A stretch of DNA of 64,000 nucleotides, from assembly GCF_006351965.1 (NCBI RefSeq), contig NZ_CP040932.1, positions 1,426,001 through 1,490,000 on the forward strand, written 5' to 3'. Each line of letters opens with the position of its first letter. Position 1 is the stretch's first letter. The notes below the pieces were generated by a model. The model was not told where the DNA came from. It saw only the letters and a list, made by a program, of their open reading frames with translations, and searched no databases. This document shows positions 24,589 through 33,705 of this stretch, in pieces. This stretch comes from Oceanicola sp. D3. Its GTDB lineage: Bacteria; Pseudomonadota; Alphaproteobacteria; Rhodobacterales; Rhodobacteraceae. Both the position numbers and the translations under genes were made by a program.

Positions 24589-24688
24589 GGGGCGAAGGGT
24601 TACCGGGCCGGGGCGGGCGCGGCAAGGAAATAGCTTGCTGCAGTGCGCGAAGCGCGGGCCGGCGGTGCCGGGGTGCGGTGCAGTTGCA

Positions 24689-25624
24689 TCAGGCGCGCTT
24701 GCGGCCCTGCGGGTGGGCGCGGTCATAGACCTGCATCAGCCGGGCGCTGTCCACCGCGGTGTAGGCCTGCGTGGTTGAAAGCGAGGCATGGCCGAGCAAC
24801 TCCTGAATCGTGCGCAGATCTCCGCCTGCCTCAAGCAGATGGGTGGCAAAGCTGTGGCGCAGGGCGTGGGGGGTGCAGGTGGCGGGCAGGCCAAGCTGCA
24901 TTCGGGCGGCCTCTGTCACCCGGGCCACGGCGCGCGGGCCAAGCGCCCCGCCGCGCACGCCGCGAAACAGCGGCTCGGTCGCGCCCAACTCGTGCGGGCA
25001 TTCGCGGCGATAGTCTTCCACGGCGGCGCGGGCCACCGGCAGCACCGGCACCAGCCGCTCCCGGCCACCCTTGCCGGTGATCCGCAGCACCTCGGCCAGC
25101 GGCGCATCCGCCCCGCGCAGCCCCAACGCCTCGGAAATCCGCAAGCCGCAGCCATAGAGAAGCGTCACCACCGCCACATCGCGGGCGGCAACCCAAGGGT
25201 CGGGGTGTTGCAGGGAGACGGTGTCGATCAGGTCGCGGGCCGCACCGCGCGCAACGGGGCGGGGCAGCTTGCGTTGATACTTCGGCGCGCGCACCGAGAG
25301 CGGTGCCGAAAGCTCCAGCCCCTCGCGCTCGGCCAGCCAGCCCAGAAAGCCCTTCACCGCCGAGAGCCGCCGCGCCAGAGAGCGTGCGCCCAGCCCGGTG
25401 CCGCGCTCATGGGCCATCCAGGCCCGCATATCGGTGAGCGTGAGGTCGGCCATCCGCGCCACGCCAAGCCCCTCGCCGCCGAGGTGGCCGGGGAGGAAGG
25501 CGAGAAAGGCCGCAACATCCTGCTGATAGGCGGTCAGCGTGTTTTCGGCGCGCCCGTCGAGCGCCCGCAGCTGCGAAAGCCACAGCTCCAGCGCGTCAGC
25601 CAGCGCCGGAGGCAGCAGGCTCAT
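24689..25624 (-). CDS. xerC: Site-specific tyrosine recombinase XerC
   Basis: 311 aa. An N-terminal SAM-like DNA-binding domain (residues 1-100) precedes the catalytic domain with GLRISEAL (first Arg, about 160), TGKGGRERLVP (Lys), HALRHSF (His-x-x-Arg), LGHASLSTTQAYT (second His and the nucleophilic Tyr near 287). XerC with XerD resolves chromosome dimers at dif. The gene overlaps the DUF484 stop by 4 bp (ATGA), the usual DUF484-xerC operon. No integron cassette or dif-like site was noticed nearby, so this is the housekeeping recombinase. Confidence 0.94.
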   Translation of the reverse strand: MSLLPPALADALELWLSQLRALDGRAENTLTAYQQDVAAFLAFLPGHLGGEGLGVARMADLTLTDMRAWMAHERGTGLGARSLARRLSAVKGFLGWLAEREGLELSAPLSVRAPKYQRKLPRPVARGAARDLIDTVSLQHPDPWVAARDVAVVTLLYGCGLRISEALGLRGADAPLAEVLRITGKGGRERLVPVLPVARAAVEDYRRECPHELGATEPLFRGVRGGALGPRAVARVTEAARMQLGLPATCTPHALRHSFATHLLEAGGDLRTIQELLGHASLSTTQAYTAVDSARLMQVYDRAHPQGRKRA

Positions 25625-26328
25625 CCCAGAAAGCGCCGCATCTGGCGCTCGAACACACCGGCGAAGAAGCCCAGCAGGTCGGTGCCCTGGCTCGGGCGGA
25701 ACTGGTGCGGGTCTTCGGCGCCCATCACCAGCAGGCCGGGCAGGCGCCCTGCGCCGAAGTCGAGCTTCAGGCAGGCCTCGGAGTGGATATCGGGCGCGGC
25801 GGCACCGTAGATCACCGAAAACTGCGGCCGGGTCTGGCGCAGCGTCACCTGCCGCACCGGCTTGTCGCGGCCCATGGTGAGGTAGTCGTTCACGAAGCCC
25901 GGGGGGGCCACATGCAGCACGTCGCCCAGCTTTTGCACGGCGGGATCTTCGCCCTCCTGCACGCTTTCCAGCACGAGGCGCAGGCAATCGACCCGCAGGA
26001 TATTGGCCACCTCGCCGCCGAGGTTTCGCAGGAACTCTTCAAATTCCATTGGTTCCAGCATGGTGAGCACCGCACGGTGCACCTGATTGGTGCCGGCGAG
26101 GTTTTCATAGGCGGCGGCAATCACCGAGCGGTGGGTATCTTCCAGCCGGTCAAGCCGGGCCTCCAGCCGCTCCATCGCGATGCCGCGCAGGTCGACGATA
26201 TTGCCGCCCAGTGCCTTCTCGTTGGCCGCGATCAGCGCATGCATGATGTCGCGATCCTCAAGGATCATATCGGGTTCGGAAATGATCATGGACCGCAGCC
26301 CGATCAGCTGCTCCGCTGCTTCGCTCAT
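25621..26328 (-). CDS. DUF484 family GAF-like protein
   Basis: About 235 aa. An N-terminal helical segment (MSEAAEQLIGLRSMIISEPD) is followed by a coiled coil (residues 30-75) and a GAF-like domain ending LGFFAGVFERQMRRFLG. The family is almost always encoded upstream of xerC and is of unknown function. GAGAGG lies before the ATG at 26328; ATGs at 26349 and 26367 in frame are alternatives. It overlaps xerC by 4 bp, so the two are co-translated. Confidence 0.85.
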   Translation of the reverse strand: MSEAAEQLIGLRSMIISEPDMILEDRDIMHALIAANEKALGGNIVDLRGIAMERLEARLDRLEDTHRSVIAAAYENLAGTNQVHRAVLTMLEPMEFEEFLRNLGGEVANILRVDCLRLVLESVQEGEDPAVQKLGDVLHVAPPGFVNDYLTMGRDKPVRQVTLRQTRPQFSVIYGAAAPDIHSEACLKLDFGAGRLPGLLVMGAEDPHQFRPSQGTDLLGFFAGVFERQMRRFLG

Positions 26329-26480
26329 ATCTGCCTCTCGATCCGTCATGGGTGCATTATAGCCCATGCGTGGTTTTTGGTTGCCTCTTTTGTTTCAAAC
26401 CGAAGCGCGGGCGGGCAAGGGTTTTGTCGGTGAGGCGGGGGGAGCGGCCGTGAGGGTGGCGCTTGAGTCACAGGGCAGGC

Positions 26481-26576
26481 GTGGGGGTTTCACACCCCCA
26501 CACCCCCGTGGGAATATTTGCAGCAAGAAAATGGGGCAGGGACAATTTTAGACGAATTGTCTAGGCAAGTTGCCCC
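26481..26576. repeat. Composite intergenic repeat with two hairpins
   Basis: GTGGGGGT-TTCAC-ACCCCCAC (26481-26501) is followed by a unit GTGGGAATATTTGCAGCAAG... (26508-26534) closely like both arms of the inverted repeat at 43432-43536, then by a nested hairpin: GGGGCA/TGCCCC (26533-26538, 26571-26576) around GACAATT/AATTGTC (26541-26561). It lies between DUF484 and the end of fsa and could terminate fsa. Confidence 0.6.
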
Positions 26577-26590
26577 TGCGCCCGGGTCTG

Positions 26591-27244
26591 TCAGACGATC
26601 TTGATGTTAGCCTCTGCGGCATCTTTGACGAACTGGGCGAGGCCCTTGTCGGTAAGCACGTGATTGGCCATGGCCTTGATCACGCCCGGAGGTGCGGTGG
26701 CCACGTCGGCGCCGATCAGGGCGGCGTCTTTCATGTGGTTGGCCGAGCGGATCGAGGCGGCGAGGATCTGGGTGGAGAAGGCGTAGTTGTCATAGATCGT
26801 GCGGATGTCGCCGATCAGCTCCATGCCATCGAGGTTGAGGTCATCCAGCCGCCCGATGAAGGGCGAGATGAAGGTGGCCCCGGCCTTGGCGGCCAGCAGC
26901 GCCTGATTGGCGGAGAAGCAGAGCGTGACGTTGACCATTGTGCCCGCGTCGGAGAGCGCCTTGCAGGTTTTCAGCCCGGCCCATGTGAGCGGCACTTTCA
27001 CCGCGATGTTCTCGGCGATGCCTGCCAGCTTCTTGCCCTCTTCGAGCATGGTTTCGGCGTCGGTGGCGACCACCTCGGCAGAGACCGGGCCATCGACGAG
27101 GTCGCAGATTTCCTTGGTGACTTCGAGGATGTCGCGCCCCGACTTGAGGATCAGCGAGGGGTTGGTGGTGACGCCGTCGACCATGCCAAGGTCGTTCAGC
27201 TCTGCGATGGCGTCGATCTCGGCGGTATCTACGAAAAATTTCAT
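26591..27244 (-). CDS. fsa: Fructose-6-phosphate aldolase / small transaldolase
   Basis: 217 aa, the length of the short transaldolase (TalC/Fsa/MipB) subfamily, TIM-barrel fold. The N-terminus [13 protein letters not shown], the GVTTNPSLI motif and the Schiff-base lysine in IAVKVPLT are all present. Members either transfer dihydroxyacetone units in the pentose phosphate pathway or cleave fructose 6-phosphate; sequence alone does not decide. It is divergent from priA with 82 bp between them, and a hairpin-rich repeat lies at its 3' side. Confidence 0.93.
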   Translation of the reverse strand: MKFFVDTAEIDAIAELNDLGMVDGVTTNPSLILKSGRDILEVTKEICDLVDGPVSAEVVATDAETMLEEGKKLAGIAENIAVKVPLTWAGLKTCKALSDAGTMVNVTLCFSANQALLAAKAGATFISPFIGRLDDLNLDGMELIGDIRTIYDNYAFSTQILAASIRSANHMKDAALIGADVATAPPGVIKAMANHVLTDKGLAQFVKDAAEANIKIV

Positions 27245-27326
27245 GGGCGGCCTCCTCGGGCAGACTTGCGGTTGCGCTTCTCATACCGCAGGACAGGGGG
27301 CACTGAAACCCGGATAAGGTGGAAAT

Positions 27327-29537
27327 GTGAGCGCTAACGCCACATCGCAGGGATGCCATTTTGCTGAGGGCGAGCCGGTTGCGGTGCTGACCACCCAGCC
27401 GCTGGGCGGCACGCTGGACTATGCCGCGCCCGCGGGCGGCGTGGCGGAAGGGGCCTTTGTGGTGGTGCCGCTGGGGCCGCGCCGGGTGATGGGCGTGGTC
27501 TGGGGGCCGGGCGAGGGCGGGTTTGACCGCGCCAAGCTGCGCCGCGTGGGTGAGGTGCTGGATGTGGCTCCGATGGGCGCGGGGATGCGCGAATTCCTGA
27601 CCCGCGCCGGGGCCTACACGCTGACCGACATGCACCAGATGCTGCGCATGGCCACCCGTGCGCCCGGCCTCGCCACGCCGCCGGGGATGCGCAAGGTCTA
27701 TCGGCCCGGGCAGGGCGAGGTGGACCGGATGACGCCCGCGCGTGAGCGGGTGCTGGCGGTGCTGGAAGAGCATGGCGGGCTGTCCTTTACCCTCGGCGAA
27801 TTGGCGGAGATCGCGGGTGTCTCGACTGGCGTGGTGAAGGGGCTGGTGAAGCTGGGCGCGGTGAGCGAGGAGTTGGCCCCGCGCGATGTGCCCTATCCGG
27901 CGCTGGACCCGGGCTATGGCGGCAAGGCGCTGAATGCAGAGCAGGCCGAGGCCGCCACGGCGCTGCGGGCTGGGGTCGCCTCGCGGGAGTATGGCACCAC
28001 GCTGCTGAAGGGGGTGACCGGCTCTGGCAAGACGGAGGTCTATCTGGAGGCGGTGGCGGAGTGCCTCAGCCAAGGGCGGCAGGCGCTGGTGCTGCTGCCG
28101 GAAATTGCGCTGACGCAGGAGTTTTTGGCCCGAGTGGAAGCGCGGTTTGGCGCCAAGCCCGCCGAATGGCACCACGGCGTGACCGTCACCGAGCGGCGGC
28201 GCTGCTGGAAGATGGTGGGCGAGGGCGGCGCCTCTCTGGTGGTGGGCGCGCGCTCGGCGCTGTTTTTGCCGTTCCGCGAGCTGGGGCTCATCGTGATCGA
28301 CGAGGAGCACGACAATTCCTACAAGCAGGAAGATGGGGTGACCTATTCGGCCCGCGACATGGGCGTGCTGCGCGCCAGCATCGAGGGCGCGCAGATGGTG
28401 CTGGCCTCGGCCACGCCTTCGCTGGAAAGCTGGGCCAACGCGGAGGCCGGAAAATATGCCCGCGTTGAGCTGACATCGCGCTACGGCACGGCGGTGCTGC
28501 CGGAGATGAACGCCATCGACATGCGCACCGAGGGGTTGCCGGGCGACAAGTGGGTGTCTCCCAGCCTGCAGGGGCTGGTGCGCGACCGGATGGAGAAGGG
28601 GGAGCAGGCGTTGCTCTTTCTCAACCGGCGCGGCTATGCCCCGGTGACGATCTGCCGGGCCTGCGGCCATCAGGTGGCCTGCCCGGATTGCGATGCGCGG
28701 ATGGTGGAGCACCGGTTTTTGAAGCGCCTGATGTGCCACCAGTGCGGCCATACCGAGCCGGTGCCCGAGGTCTGCCCGAATTGCGAGGTGGAGGGCAAGC
28801 TGGCACCGGTGGGGCCGGGGGTGGAACGGTTGGCGGAAGAGGTGAAAGAGCTATTCCCCGAGGCGCGTGTGGCGGTGCTGTCGAGCGATCTCTTTGGCTC
28901 TGCGCGGGCGCTCAAGGCGGCGGTGGAGGGCATCGCGGGCGGGGCGGCGGATATCGTGATCGGCACGCAGATGGTGGCAAAGGGGCACAACTTTCCGCTG
29001 CTGACGCTGGTGGGGGTCATCGACGCCGATCTGGGCCTTCAGGGGAGTGACCTGCGGGCGGCAGAAAAGACCTTTCAGCTGATGCGGCAGGTGGCGGGCC
29101 GTGCCGGGCGGGCCGAAGCGCCGGGGCTGGCGGTGCTGCAAAGCTACCAGCCCGAGCATCCGGTGATCCGGGCGATCCTGAGCGGGGATGAAGAGGCCTT
29201 CTGGCGCGCCGAGGCGGAGGAGCGCAAGGCGGCGGGGGTGCCGCCCTATGGCAGGCTGGTGGGCATCGTTCTGAGCTCGCCCGAGCTTGAGGATGTGAAT
29301 GCGCTGGGCATGGCGATGGCGCGGCGGAAGGAGCCGTTGCGGGCGATCGGGGCGCAGGTGTTTGGCCCCGCGCCCGCGCCGATTGCGCGGATCCGGGGGC
29401 GGCATCGTGTGCGACTGCTGATCAAGGCCGAGAAGGCCGCGCCGGTGCAGGGCGCGGTGACGGCCTGGCTGGCGCAGTTTGACTGGCCGGGCCGGGTGCG
29501 TGTGCAGGTGGACGTGGACCCGCTGAGCTTTTTCTGA
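27327..29537 (+). CDS. priA: Primosomal replication restart helicase PriA
   Basis: 736 aa superfamily 2 helicase that reloads the replisome at stalled forks. The Walker A motif GVTGSGKTEV is near residue 230, the Walker B DEEH near 324, and the zinc-binding cluster spans about 441-483 (CRACGH, CPDCD, CHQCGH, CPNC, eight cysteines). The N-terminal 3' DNA-binding domain occupies roughly residues 1-110. The start is a GTG at 27327. It stands alone and divergent from fsa. Confidence 0.95.
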   Translation: MSANATSQGCHFAEGEPVAVLTTQPLGGTLDYAAPAGGVAEGAFVVVPLGPRRVMGVVWGPGEGGFDRAKLRRVGEVLDVAPMGAGMREFLTRAGAYTLTDMHQMLRMATRAPGLATPPGMRKVYRPGQGEVDRMTPARERVLAVLEEHGGLSFTLGELAEIAGVSTGVVKGLVKLGAVSEELAPRDVPYPALDPGYGGKALNAEQAEAATALRAGVASREYGTTLLKGVTGSGKTEVYLEAVAECLSQGRQALVLLPEIALTQEFLARVEARFGAKPAEWHHGVTVTERRRCWKMVGEGGASLVVGARSALFLPFRELGLIVIDEEHDNSYKQEDGVTYSARDMGVLRASIEGAQMVLASATPSLESWANAEAGKYARVELTSRYGTAVLPEMNAIDMRTEGLPGDKWVSPSLQGLVRDRMEKGEQALLFLNRRGYAPVTICRACGHQVACPDCDARMVEHRFLKRLMCHQCGHTEPVPEVCPNCEVEGKLAPVGPGVERLAEEVKELFPEARVAVLSSDLFGSARALKAAVEGIAGGAADIVIGTQMVAKGHNFPLLTLVGVIDADLGLQGSDLRAAEKTFQLMRQVAGRAGRAEAPGLAVLQSYQPEHPVIRAILSGDEEAFWRAEAEERKAAGVPPYGRLVGIVLSSPELEDVNALGMAMARRKEPLRAIGAQVFGPAPAPIARIRGRHRVRLLIKAEKAAPVQGAVTAWLAQFDWPGRVRVQVDVDPLSFF

Positions 29538-29585
29538 AGGCGGCTGCGCGGGCCTTTTCGCTGCGCTCATCGGGGGAGCGGGCGG

Positions 29586-30281
29586 CTACCCGGCAGGGAT
29601 GATGTCTGCCCATATCGGTAGGTGATCGGAGGCGCGGCGGGCCAGCGGGCTATCATTCACCCCCGCGTCCTGGAGCGCCAGATCATGCGAAAGGGCCACC
29701 CGGTCCAGCGCAGCCATCGGGCGGCGCGTGGGAAAGCTGCGGCCCGGGGCATGCGCCTTATAGGCGCCATCAAGCGGCTCCAGCCCGCGATTGAGCCGCC
29801 ACTCGTTGAAATCGCCGGTGATCACCGTTGGAAGGGGCGGCAGGGCGGCGAGCCGCTCGCGCAGCTGCGCCAGTTGGGCGCGGCGGTAGCGGCGCAGCAG
29901 GCCGAGGTGCACGCCAACGATGCGCAGCGCGTCCAGATCCACCGCCACGGCCCCGCGCGGCTCCAGCCCGGGCAGCTCGATACGGCGCGGTGCGCCATGG
30001 GCCATGCCCTTGCGCAGCAGGATCGCGTTGCCATGCCAGCCGATGGACACCGGCGAGGCGGCAAGGCGCACCAGCTCAAAATCGCTCTCGGCCTCCACCA
30101 TCGCCGGGGGCAGGGCGGCGGGGCGCGCGCCAAGGCGCAGATCGGCCTCTTGCAGCGCCACCACATCGGCCCCGAGCGCGCCGATCACGTCAAGCACGCG
30201 GGCCGGATCGCGGCGCCCGTCGGTGCCCCGGCATTTGCGAAGGTTGTAGCTGGCAACCCGAATGGGCGATGATGCGGCCAT
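29586..30281 (-). CDS. Endonuclease/exonuclease/phosphatase family protein
   Basis: 231 aa. The fold's motifs are present: ASYNLRKC, VVALQEADL (metal-binding Glu), GDFNEW (Asp/Asn), and the C-terminal SDHLPIWADI (catalytic Asp-His pair). These Mg-dependent phosphoesterases act on DNA, phosphoinositides or sphingomyelin; there is no signal peptide, so a cytoplasmic role is likely. It is convergent with priA and divergent from the YjdF-like gene, 45 bp away. Substrate unknown. Confidence 0.88.
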   Translation of the reverse strand: MAASSPIRVASYNLRKCRGTDGRRDPARVLDVIGALGADVVALQEADLRLGARPAALPPAMVEAESDFELVRLAASPVSIGWHGNAILLRKGMAHGAPRRIELPGLEPRGAVAVDLDALRIVGVHLGLLRRYRRAQLAQLRERLAALPPLPTVITGDFNEWRLNRGLEPLDGAYKAHAPGRSFPTRRPMAALDRVALSHDLALQDAGVNDSPLARRASDHLPIWADIIPAG

Positions 30282-30326
30282 GCTTTATATGTCGGTATCG
30301 CGGGGCGCGGTGCCAAGGGGGGCGAA

Positions 30327-30953
30327 ATGGCGCAGGCAAGCTGGTTCACCAAGGCACTCTGGCTGATCCTTGCCGGCGCGCTGGCCGAGTCGCTCTGGGT
30401 TGGGCGCTACCAAACGGCCTTCATCGCGGTGGCGACCTTTTCGCTGACGCTGGTGCCGATGGCGCTGGCGCGGCGGTTCGAGATTTACGTGCCGCCCTCC
30501 TTCATGGCGGCGCTCACCTTCTTCATCGTCGCCACGCTGTTCTTTGGCGAGGTCTGGCAGTTTTATGACAGGTTCTGGTGGTGGGATGTGCTGCTGCACG
30601 GCGGCTCGGCGGTGGGCTTCGGGCTGATCGGCTTTGTCCTGGTCTTCATCCTGTTTCAGGGAGACCGCTACGCCGCCCCGACCTGGGCAATGGCGCTGTT
30701 TGCCTTTTGCTTTGCCATGACGATCGGCGCGCTTTGGGAGGTGTTCGAATTTGCGATGGATGAGGGGTTTGGCACCAACATGCAAAAATCGGGCCTGCCG
30801 GACACGATGACAGACATCATCGTGGATGCTGTCGGCGGGTTCATCGGTGCGGGCTCGGGGGCGCTTTACCTCAAGGGGCGGGCAAGCGGGGGCCTGCCGG
30901 GAATGGTGGCGGATTTTCTGGAGCGCAATCGAAAGCGGTTCGGGCGGAAGTAA
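30327..30953 (+). CDS. YjdF/DUF2238-like membrane protein
   Basis: 208 aa with about six membrane helices. The signature WWWDVLLHGGSAVGFG and ALWEVFEFAMDEGFGTN, followed by DTMTDIIVDAVGGFIGA, matches the YjdF/DUF2238 inner-membrane family in pattern; the conserved Asp, His and Glu residues inside helices suggest an enzymatic or metal-binding site, but no function is established. It converges with the Lrp-type regulator gene, 6 bp apart. Confidence 0.7.
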   Translation: MAQASWFTKALWLILAGALAESLWVGRYQTAFIAVATFSLTLVPMALARRFEIYVPPSFMAALTFFIVATLFFGEVWQFYDRFWWWDVLLHGGSAVGFGLIGFVLVFILFQGDRYAAPTWAMALFAFCFAMTIGALWEVFEFAMDEGFGTNMQKSGLPDTMTDIIVDAVGGFIGAGSGALYLKGRASGGLPGMVADFLERNRKRFGRK

Positions 30954-30959
30954 CCCGGA

Positions 30960-31418
30960 CTAGAGTGGCAGGGGGCCGTCGGGTTTGAGCTGGGCCATGA
31001 CGATTTGGCTTTGCACGCGGGCCACCGAGGCATGGGGCAGGAGCACCTCCTGCACCAGCCGATTGAGGGCTGCCAGATCGGTGCAGAAGATGCGCAGGAG
31101 GTAGTCGGCATCGCCGGTCATCACCCAGGCGCTGGTGATCTCCGGCGTTGTGGCGACGAGCCGGGCAAAGCTTTGGGCCGCGTCTGGCGCATGGGCCGCC
31201 ATATGGACCTGGATCATCGCCTGCACCCCCAGCCCAACGGCCTCCGGCTCGACCCGGGCCACATAGCCCGCAATAAGCCCGGCGGCTTCCAGCCGCTGCC
31301 GCCGTCGCCCGGCTTGGCTTGGGCTAAGCCCCAGCCTTTGCCCGAGGGCCTCCGCCGTTTGGTTCGCATCCTCTTGCAGAAGGCGCAGAAGGGCTGAGTC
31401 GGCTTTATCGAGCGTCAT
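30960..31418 (-). CDS. Lrp/AsnC family transcriptional regulator
   Basis: 152 aa. The N-terminal helix-turn-helix (LDKADSALLRLLQEDANQTAE then LGLSPSQAGRRRQRLEAAGLI) and the C-terminal RAM ligand-binding domain (GDADYLLRIF) give the standard Lrp/AsnC layout. I chose the ATG at 31418; a longer frame upstream would cross the promoter of hppD. Divergence from hppD over a 129-bp A/T-rich spacer suggests it controls tyrosine/phenylalanine catabolism and binds an aromatic amino acid; that is inference from position. Confidence 0.9.
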   Translation of the reverse strand: MTLDKADSALLRLLQEDANQTAEALGQRLGLSPSQAGRRRQRLEAAGLIAGYVARVEPEAVGLGVQAMIQVHMAAHAPDAAQSFARLVATTPEITSAWVMTGDADYLLRIFCTDLAALNRLVQEVLLPHASVARVQSQIVMAQLKPDGPLPL

Positions 31419-31547
31419 GCGTGTTTTTCGCGTTAAGTTTGGTTTATGTGCGGTTTTAACCCGGGTTGTCGGCTTTGTCCTAGGAATAACGCGCACAATC
31501 CGCCCCAAAGATACGCTAAACTCCCGAAAAGCGAACAGGAGATACCC

Positions 31548-32651
31548 ATGGGCCCCTTCCCCCACGACGCCCCCAAGGCGACCATCAGTGATGAAAACCC
31601 CGCCGGCACCGATGGCTTTGAATTCGTCGAGTTCGCCCATCCCGACCCCGAGCACCTGCGCGAGACCTTCCGCGCAATGGGCTATACCCATGTTGCAACC
31701 CACAAGACCAAGCACATCGAGCTTTGGCAGCAGGGCGATATCAGCTACCTGATCAATGACGAGCCGGGCACCCACGGCCGCGACTTCGTGGAAGAGCACG
31801 GCCCCTGCGCCCCCTCGATGGGCTGGCGTGTGGTCGATGCGCAGCATGCCTTTGATCACGCGGTGAGAAACGGTGCTGAGCCCTATGAAGGCCCGGGCAA
31901 AACCATGGATGTGCCCGCCATTCGCGGCATCGGTGGCTCACTGATCTATTTCATCGAGAATTACTTCGAGACCAGCGCCTACAACGCAGAGTTCGACTGG
32001 CACGACAGCGCCCATCCGATGGGCGTAGGCTTCTATTACCTCGACCACCTGACCCACAATGTCTTCAAGGGCAACATGGACAAGTGGTTCCAGTTCTATG
32101 GCAAGCTGTTCAACTTCCGCGAAATCCGCTTTTTCGACATCGAGGGCAAATTCACCGGCCTGTTCTCCCGCGCGCTCACCAGCCCCTGCGGGCGCATCCG
32201 CATCCCGATCAACGAGGACCGGGGCGAAACCGGGCAGATCGTGGCCTATCTGAAAAAGTACAACGGCGAGGGTATTCAGCACATCGCGGTGGGTGCGCGC
32301 GACATCTATGAGGCGACCGACCAGATTGCCGAAATGGGCGTCAAGTTCATGCCCGGCCCGCCCGAGACCTATTACAAGATGTCGAAGGACCGTGTGCAGG
32401 GCCACGACGAGCCGCTGGACCGGATGATGAAGCACGGCATCCTGATTGACGGCGAGGGCGTGGTGGACGGCGGCGAAACCCGCATCCTACTGCAGATTTT
32501 CTCGAAAACGGTGATCGGCCCGATCTTCTTTGAGTTCATCCAGCGCAAGGGGGATGACGGCTTTGGCGAGGGCAACTTCAAGGCGCTGTTCGAGAGCATC
32601 GAGCAGGAGCAGATCGACAGCGGCGAGCTGAAGCCGGAGGATGCGGCCTGA
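31548..32651 (+). CDS. hppD: 4-hydroxyphenylpyruvate dioxygenase
   Basis: 367 aa. This Fe(II) enzyme converts 4-hydroxyphenylpyruvate to homogentisate in tyrosine breakdown. The three iron ligands are visible: His in LDHLTHNV (about 168), His in IQHIAVG (about 245) and Glu in FFEFIQRKG (about 328). The N-terminal half is the vestigial vicinal-oxygen-chelate domain. AACAGGAG precedes the ATG at 31548; upstream in-frame codons lack family similarity. It is divergent from an Lrp-type regulator. The next gene of the pathway, homogentisate dioxygenase, is not in the window. Confidence 0.95.
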   Translation: MGPFPHDAPKATISDENPAGTDGFEFVEFAHPDPEHLRETFRAMGYTHVATHKTKHIELWQQGDISYLINDEPGTHGRDFVEEHGPCAPSMGWRVVDAQHAFDHAVRNGAEPYEGPGKTMDVPAIRGIGGSLIYFIENYFETSAYNAEFDWHDSAHPMGVGFYYLDHLTHNVFKGNMDKWFQFYGKLFNFREIRFFDIEGKFTGLFSRALTSPCGRIRIPINEDRGETGQIVAYLKKYNGEGIQHIAVGARDIYEATDQIAEMGVKFMPGPPETYYKMSKDRVQGHDEPLDRMMKHGILIDGEGVVDGGETRILLQIFSKTVIGPIFFEFIQRKGDDGFGEGNFKALFESIEQEQIDSGELKPEDAA

Positions 32652-32737
32652 CGGGCGGGCTCTTCAAGGCCCTCTGGCCTTTCATCGCCCGGGCTGGCCG
32701 CGAAGACGCCTCGGAGGGCGGATGAGCGGCCCCCGCC

Positions 32738-33556
32738 TCAGCCCTTTGTCACATCATCCAGTGCAACCAGACGATCCAGCACCGCCGGCAAGTCTTCCAG
32801 CCGGAGCATGTTCGGCCCGTCCGAGGGGGCGTTGTCGGGGTCTTCATGCACCTCCATGAACACCGCCGCACAGCCCACTGCCATCGCCGCTGCCGCCAGC
32901 ACCGGCACATATTCGCGCTTGCCGCCCGTTGAGCCGCCCAGCCCGCCGGGTTGCTGCACAGAATGGGTGGCGTCAAACACCACCGGGTAGCCGGTTTCGG
33001 CCATGATCGGCAGGCTGCGGAAGTCGCTCACCAGCGCATTGTAGCCAAAGCTGGTGCCGCGCTCGCAGAGCATGATCCGCTCGTTCCCCGTGCTCGCGAT
33101 CTTCTGGGCCACGTTGCCCATGTCCCAGGGTGCGAGGAACTGGCCCTTTTTCACGTTCACCGCGCAGCCGGTTTCGCCTGTGGCGAGCAGCAGGTCTGTC
33201 TGGCGGCAGAGGAAGGCGGGGATTTGCAGGATGTCCACAACCTCGCCCGCGCGTTTGGCCTGCGCCACGTCATGCACATCTGTCACCACGGGGCAGCCGA
33301 ACTCTTCGCGCACGGCGGCGAGCACCTCCAGCCCCTTCTCGATGCCGAGGCCGCGCTTGCCCGAAAGCGAGGTGCGGTTGGCCTTGTCGTAGCTGGCCTT
33401 GAAGATGAAGGGCACGCCGCGCGCCTCCGCTGCCTTGCCGATCTTCTCGGCCAGCATCCGCGCGTGATCGAGGCTCTCCAGCTGGCACGGGCCCGCCAGC
33501 AGCGCAAAGCGCCGGTCATTTGCGATTGTAACGCTGCCAAGCTCTACCGATTTCAT
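32738..33556 (-). CDS. kdsA: 3-deoxy-8-phosphooctulonate synthase
   Basis: 272 aa, normal length. It condenses phosphoenolpyruvate with arabinose 5-phosphate to KDO-8-phosphate for lipopolysaccharide. Signature segments are [29 protein letters not shown] and [17 protein letters not shown]. An asparagine in the KANRTS loop, rather than cysteine upstream (AGPCQLE keeps a Cys), should be checked before assigning a metal-dependent class. It is convergent with hppD and is followed upstream by a C-rich spacer before the PilP-like gene. Confidence 0.95.
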   Translation of the reverse strand: MKSVELGSVTIANDRRFALLAGPCQLESLDHARMLAEKIGKAAEARGVPFIFKASYDKANRTSLSGKRGLGIEKGLEVLAAVREEFGCPVVTDVHDVAQAKRAGEVVDILQIPAFLCRQTDLLLATGETGCAVNVKKGQFLAPWDMGNVAQKIASTGNERIMLCERGTSFGYNALVSDFRSLPIMAETGYPVVFDATHSVQQPGGLGGSTGGKREYVPVLAAAAMAVGCAAVFMEVHEDPDNAPSDGPNMLRLEDLPAVLDRLVALDDVTKG

Positions 33557-33705
33557 GCTGTCTCTCCCGATGCCAGTCCGGCGCAGAGGAACACCGCCCG
33601 TGCGGCGATGTCAAACCGCCAGCAGGCGCACGCGGCGGGCCGTGGCGTGGTGGTGGGGTAGTGGCCCCATTATATGGGGGGCCGGAGGCTTGGGTGGTTG
33701 GCCGG

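Noticed and set aside
24689-25624. XerC-type recombinase as part of an integrative element
   Set aside because: The DUF484-xerC arrangement, normal composition and lack of neighbouring mobile genes indicate the housekeeping dimer-resolution enzyme.
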